In this document: positions 63,684-64,000 of the stretch, one piece after another
Position numbering within the stretch: position 1 is the stretch's first letter
Layout of the letters: every line of letters begins with the position of its first letter
NCBI RefSeq assembly: GCF_029714405.1
Contig: NZ_CP121650.1
Location: 6,639,001-6,703,000, forward strand
Reading direction: 5' to 3'
Origin: Bradyrhizobium sp. CB82
Lineage (GTDB): Bacteria > Pseudomonadota > Alphaproteobacteria > Rhizobiales > Xanthobacteraceae
Length of the DNA stretch: 64,000 nucleotides
The notes under the pieces: generated by a model
Seen by the model: only the letters and a program-made list of their open reading frames with translations
Told to the model about the DNA's origin: nothing
Databases searched by the model: none
Translations under genes and position numbers: made by a program

Positions 63684-64000
63684 ATGGTTGCATGTGATCC
63701 GACTGTCGATCAGAAGGGAGCTTATGGGATCGCCGGCGTCTCAATGGATGAGCGGGTAGGTTTTTCAGTTCGGGAGCTAGTGAGTGAGGACCTTACGAGT
63801 CGAAATCCGCGCGTGAGGGAAGCGAACGGTGTTTCGCCCCGGCGGAATCAGTCAAAGGTGACCGTCGCTGTCGCAGGCTACCCCACGTGGTCGAGCGGCA
63901 TCAGTGGCACCGAAGAAGTCTCGCATGGCCGAGCGCCGATCGCCGCTCAGCACCTGTGGTCGAAGTTCTCGCGGACTTTGATCGCGGCTGCCGGCTTCAG
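63684..64000 (+). CDS. possible partial gene at the right edge
   Basis: An ATG at 63684 opens a frame of 105 codons that reaches the window end without a stop. No ribosome-binding site is obvious and the product (RVGFSVRELVSEDLTSRNPR, VAVAGYPTWSSGISGTEEVS) is not recognised. High GC makes long chance frames common, so this is weakly supported. Confidence 0.28.
   Translation, partial: MVACDPTVDQKGAYGIAGVSMDERVGFSVRELVSEDLTSRNPRVREANGVSPRRNQSKVTVAVAGYPTWSSGISGTEEVSHGRAPIAAQHLWSKFSRTLIAAAGF

Overview
The window looks like chromosome from a high-GC alphaproteobacterium, most likely Bradyrhizobium or a close Nitrobacteraceae relative. This is inferred from content: many orphan PF04392-type substrate-binding proteins with Tat-like RRxF leaders, class III cyclases with TPR tails, a DUF6894 protein, an HpnG-type phosphorylase, soxCD-like genes and a dispersed intergenic repeat. 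No rRNA, tRNA or CRISPR array was seen.

Layout. 1-5.4 kb: a divergent metabolic cluster. The minus strand carries a nucleoside phosphorylase-like protein, a TIGR04282-type transferase and a membrane mannosyltransferase-like protein. The plus strand carries an acyl-CoA dehydrogenase and a PhnD-like binding protein, facing a TusA-like/radical SAM fusion. 5.6-6.4 kb: a decayed IS5 transposase. 6.6-11.5 kb: an envelope-stress type locus (epoxide-hydrolase-like enzyme, beta-propeller protein, ECF sigma, anti-sigma, DUF305 protein, small secreted protein) with two matching ECF-type promoters. 11.8-14.5 kb: a phage tail-fibre cassette whose right edge has replaced the end of a GAF-cyclase gene. 16-44 kb: an accessory region with three further cyclases (two frameshifted), a four-GAF histidine kinase, two intact and one broken PF04392 binding proteins, IS110, a reverse-transcriptase-less group II intron, a phytochelatin-synthase-like protein, soxCD-like genes, a berberine-bridge-type oxidase, a GFA protein, an HpnG-like phosphorylase and a deaminase. 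Copies of a roughly 100-130 bp repeat and a 420-bp direct duplication lie only in this stretch. 44.7-50.3 kb: an integrase-bearing island with a six-gene, mostly overlapping minus-strand operon and an AraC-type regulator. 50.6-55.4 kb: a truncated DUF3800 gene fused to a glutathione/thiol block (broken glutathionyl-hydroquinone reductase, two GSTs, peroxiredoxin-like protein, LysR). 55.8-64 kb: small secreted proteins, Dps and transposase remnants, a NYN-domain protein, an AraC regulator and a two-gene operon coupling a urea/amide-type binding protein to a dCache adenylate cyclase.

Two themes recur. The window is rich in cyclic-nucleotide signalling (five class III cyclases) and in stand-alone ligand-binding proteins without permeases. 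It is also heavily rearranged: truncations, remnant ISs and several single-base frameshifts in otherwise well-conserved genes. The frameshifts mean either real decay or residual sequence errors, which this sequence alone cannot separate.
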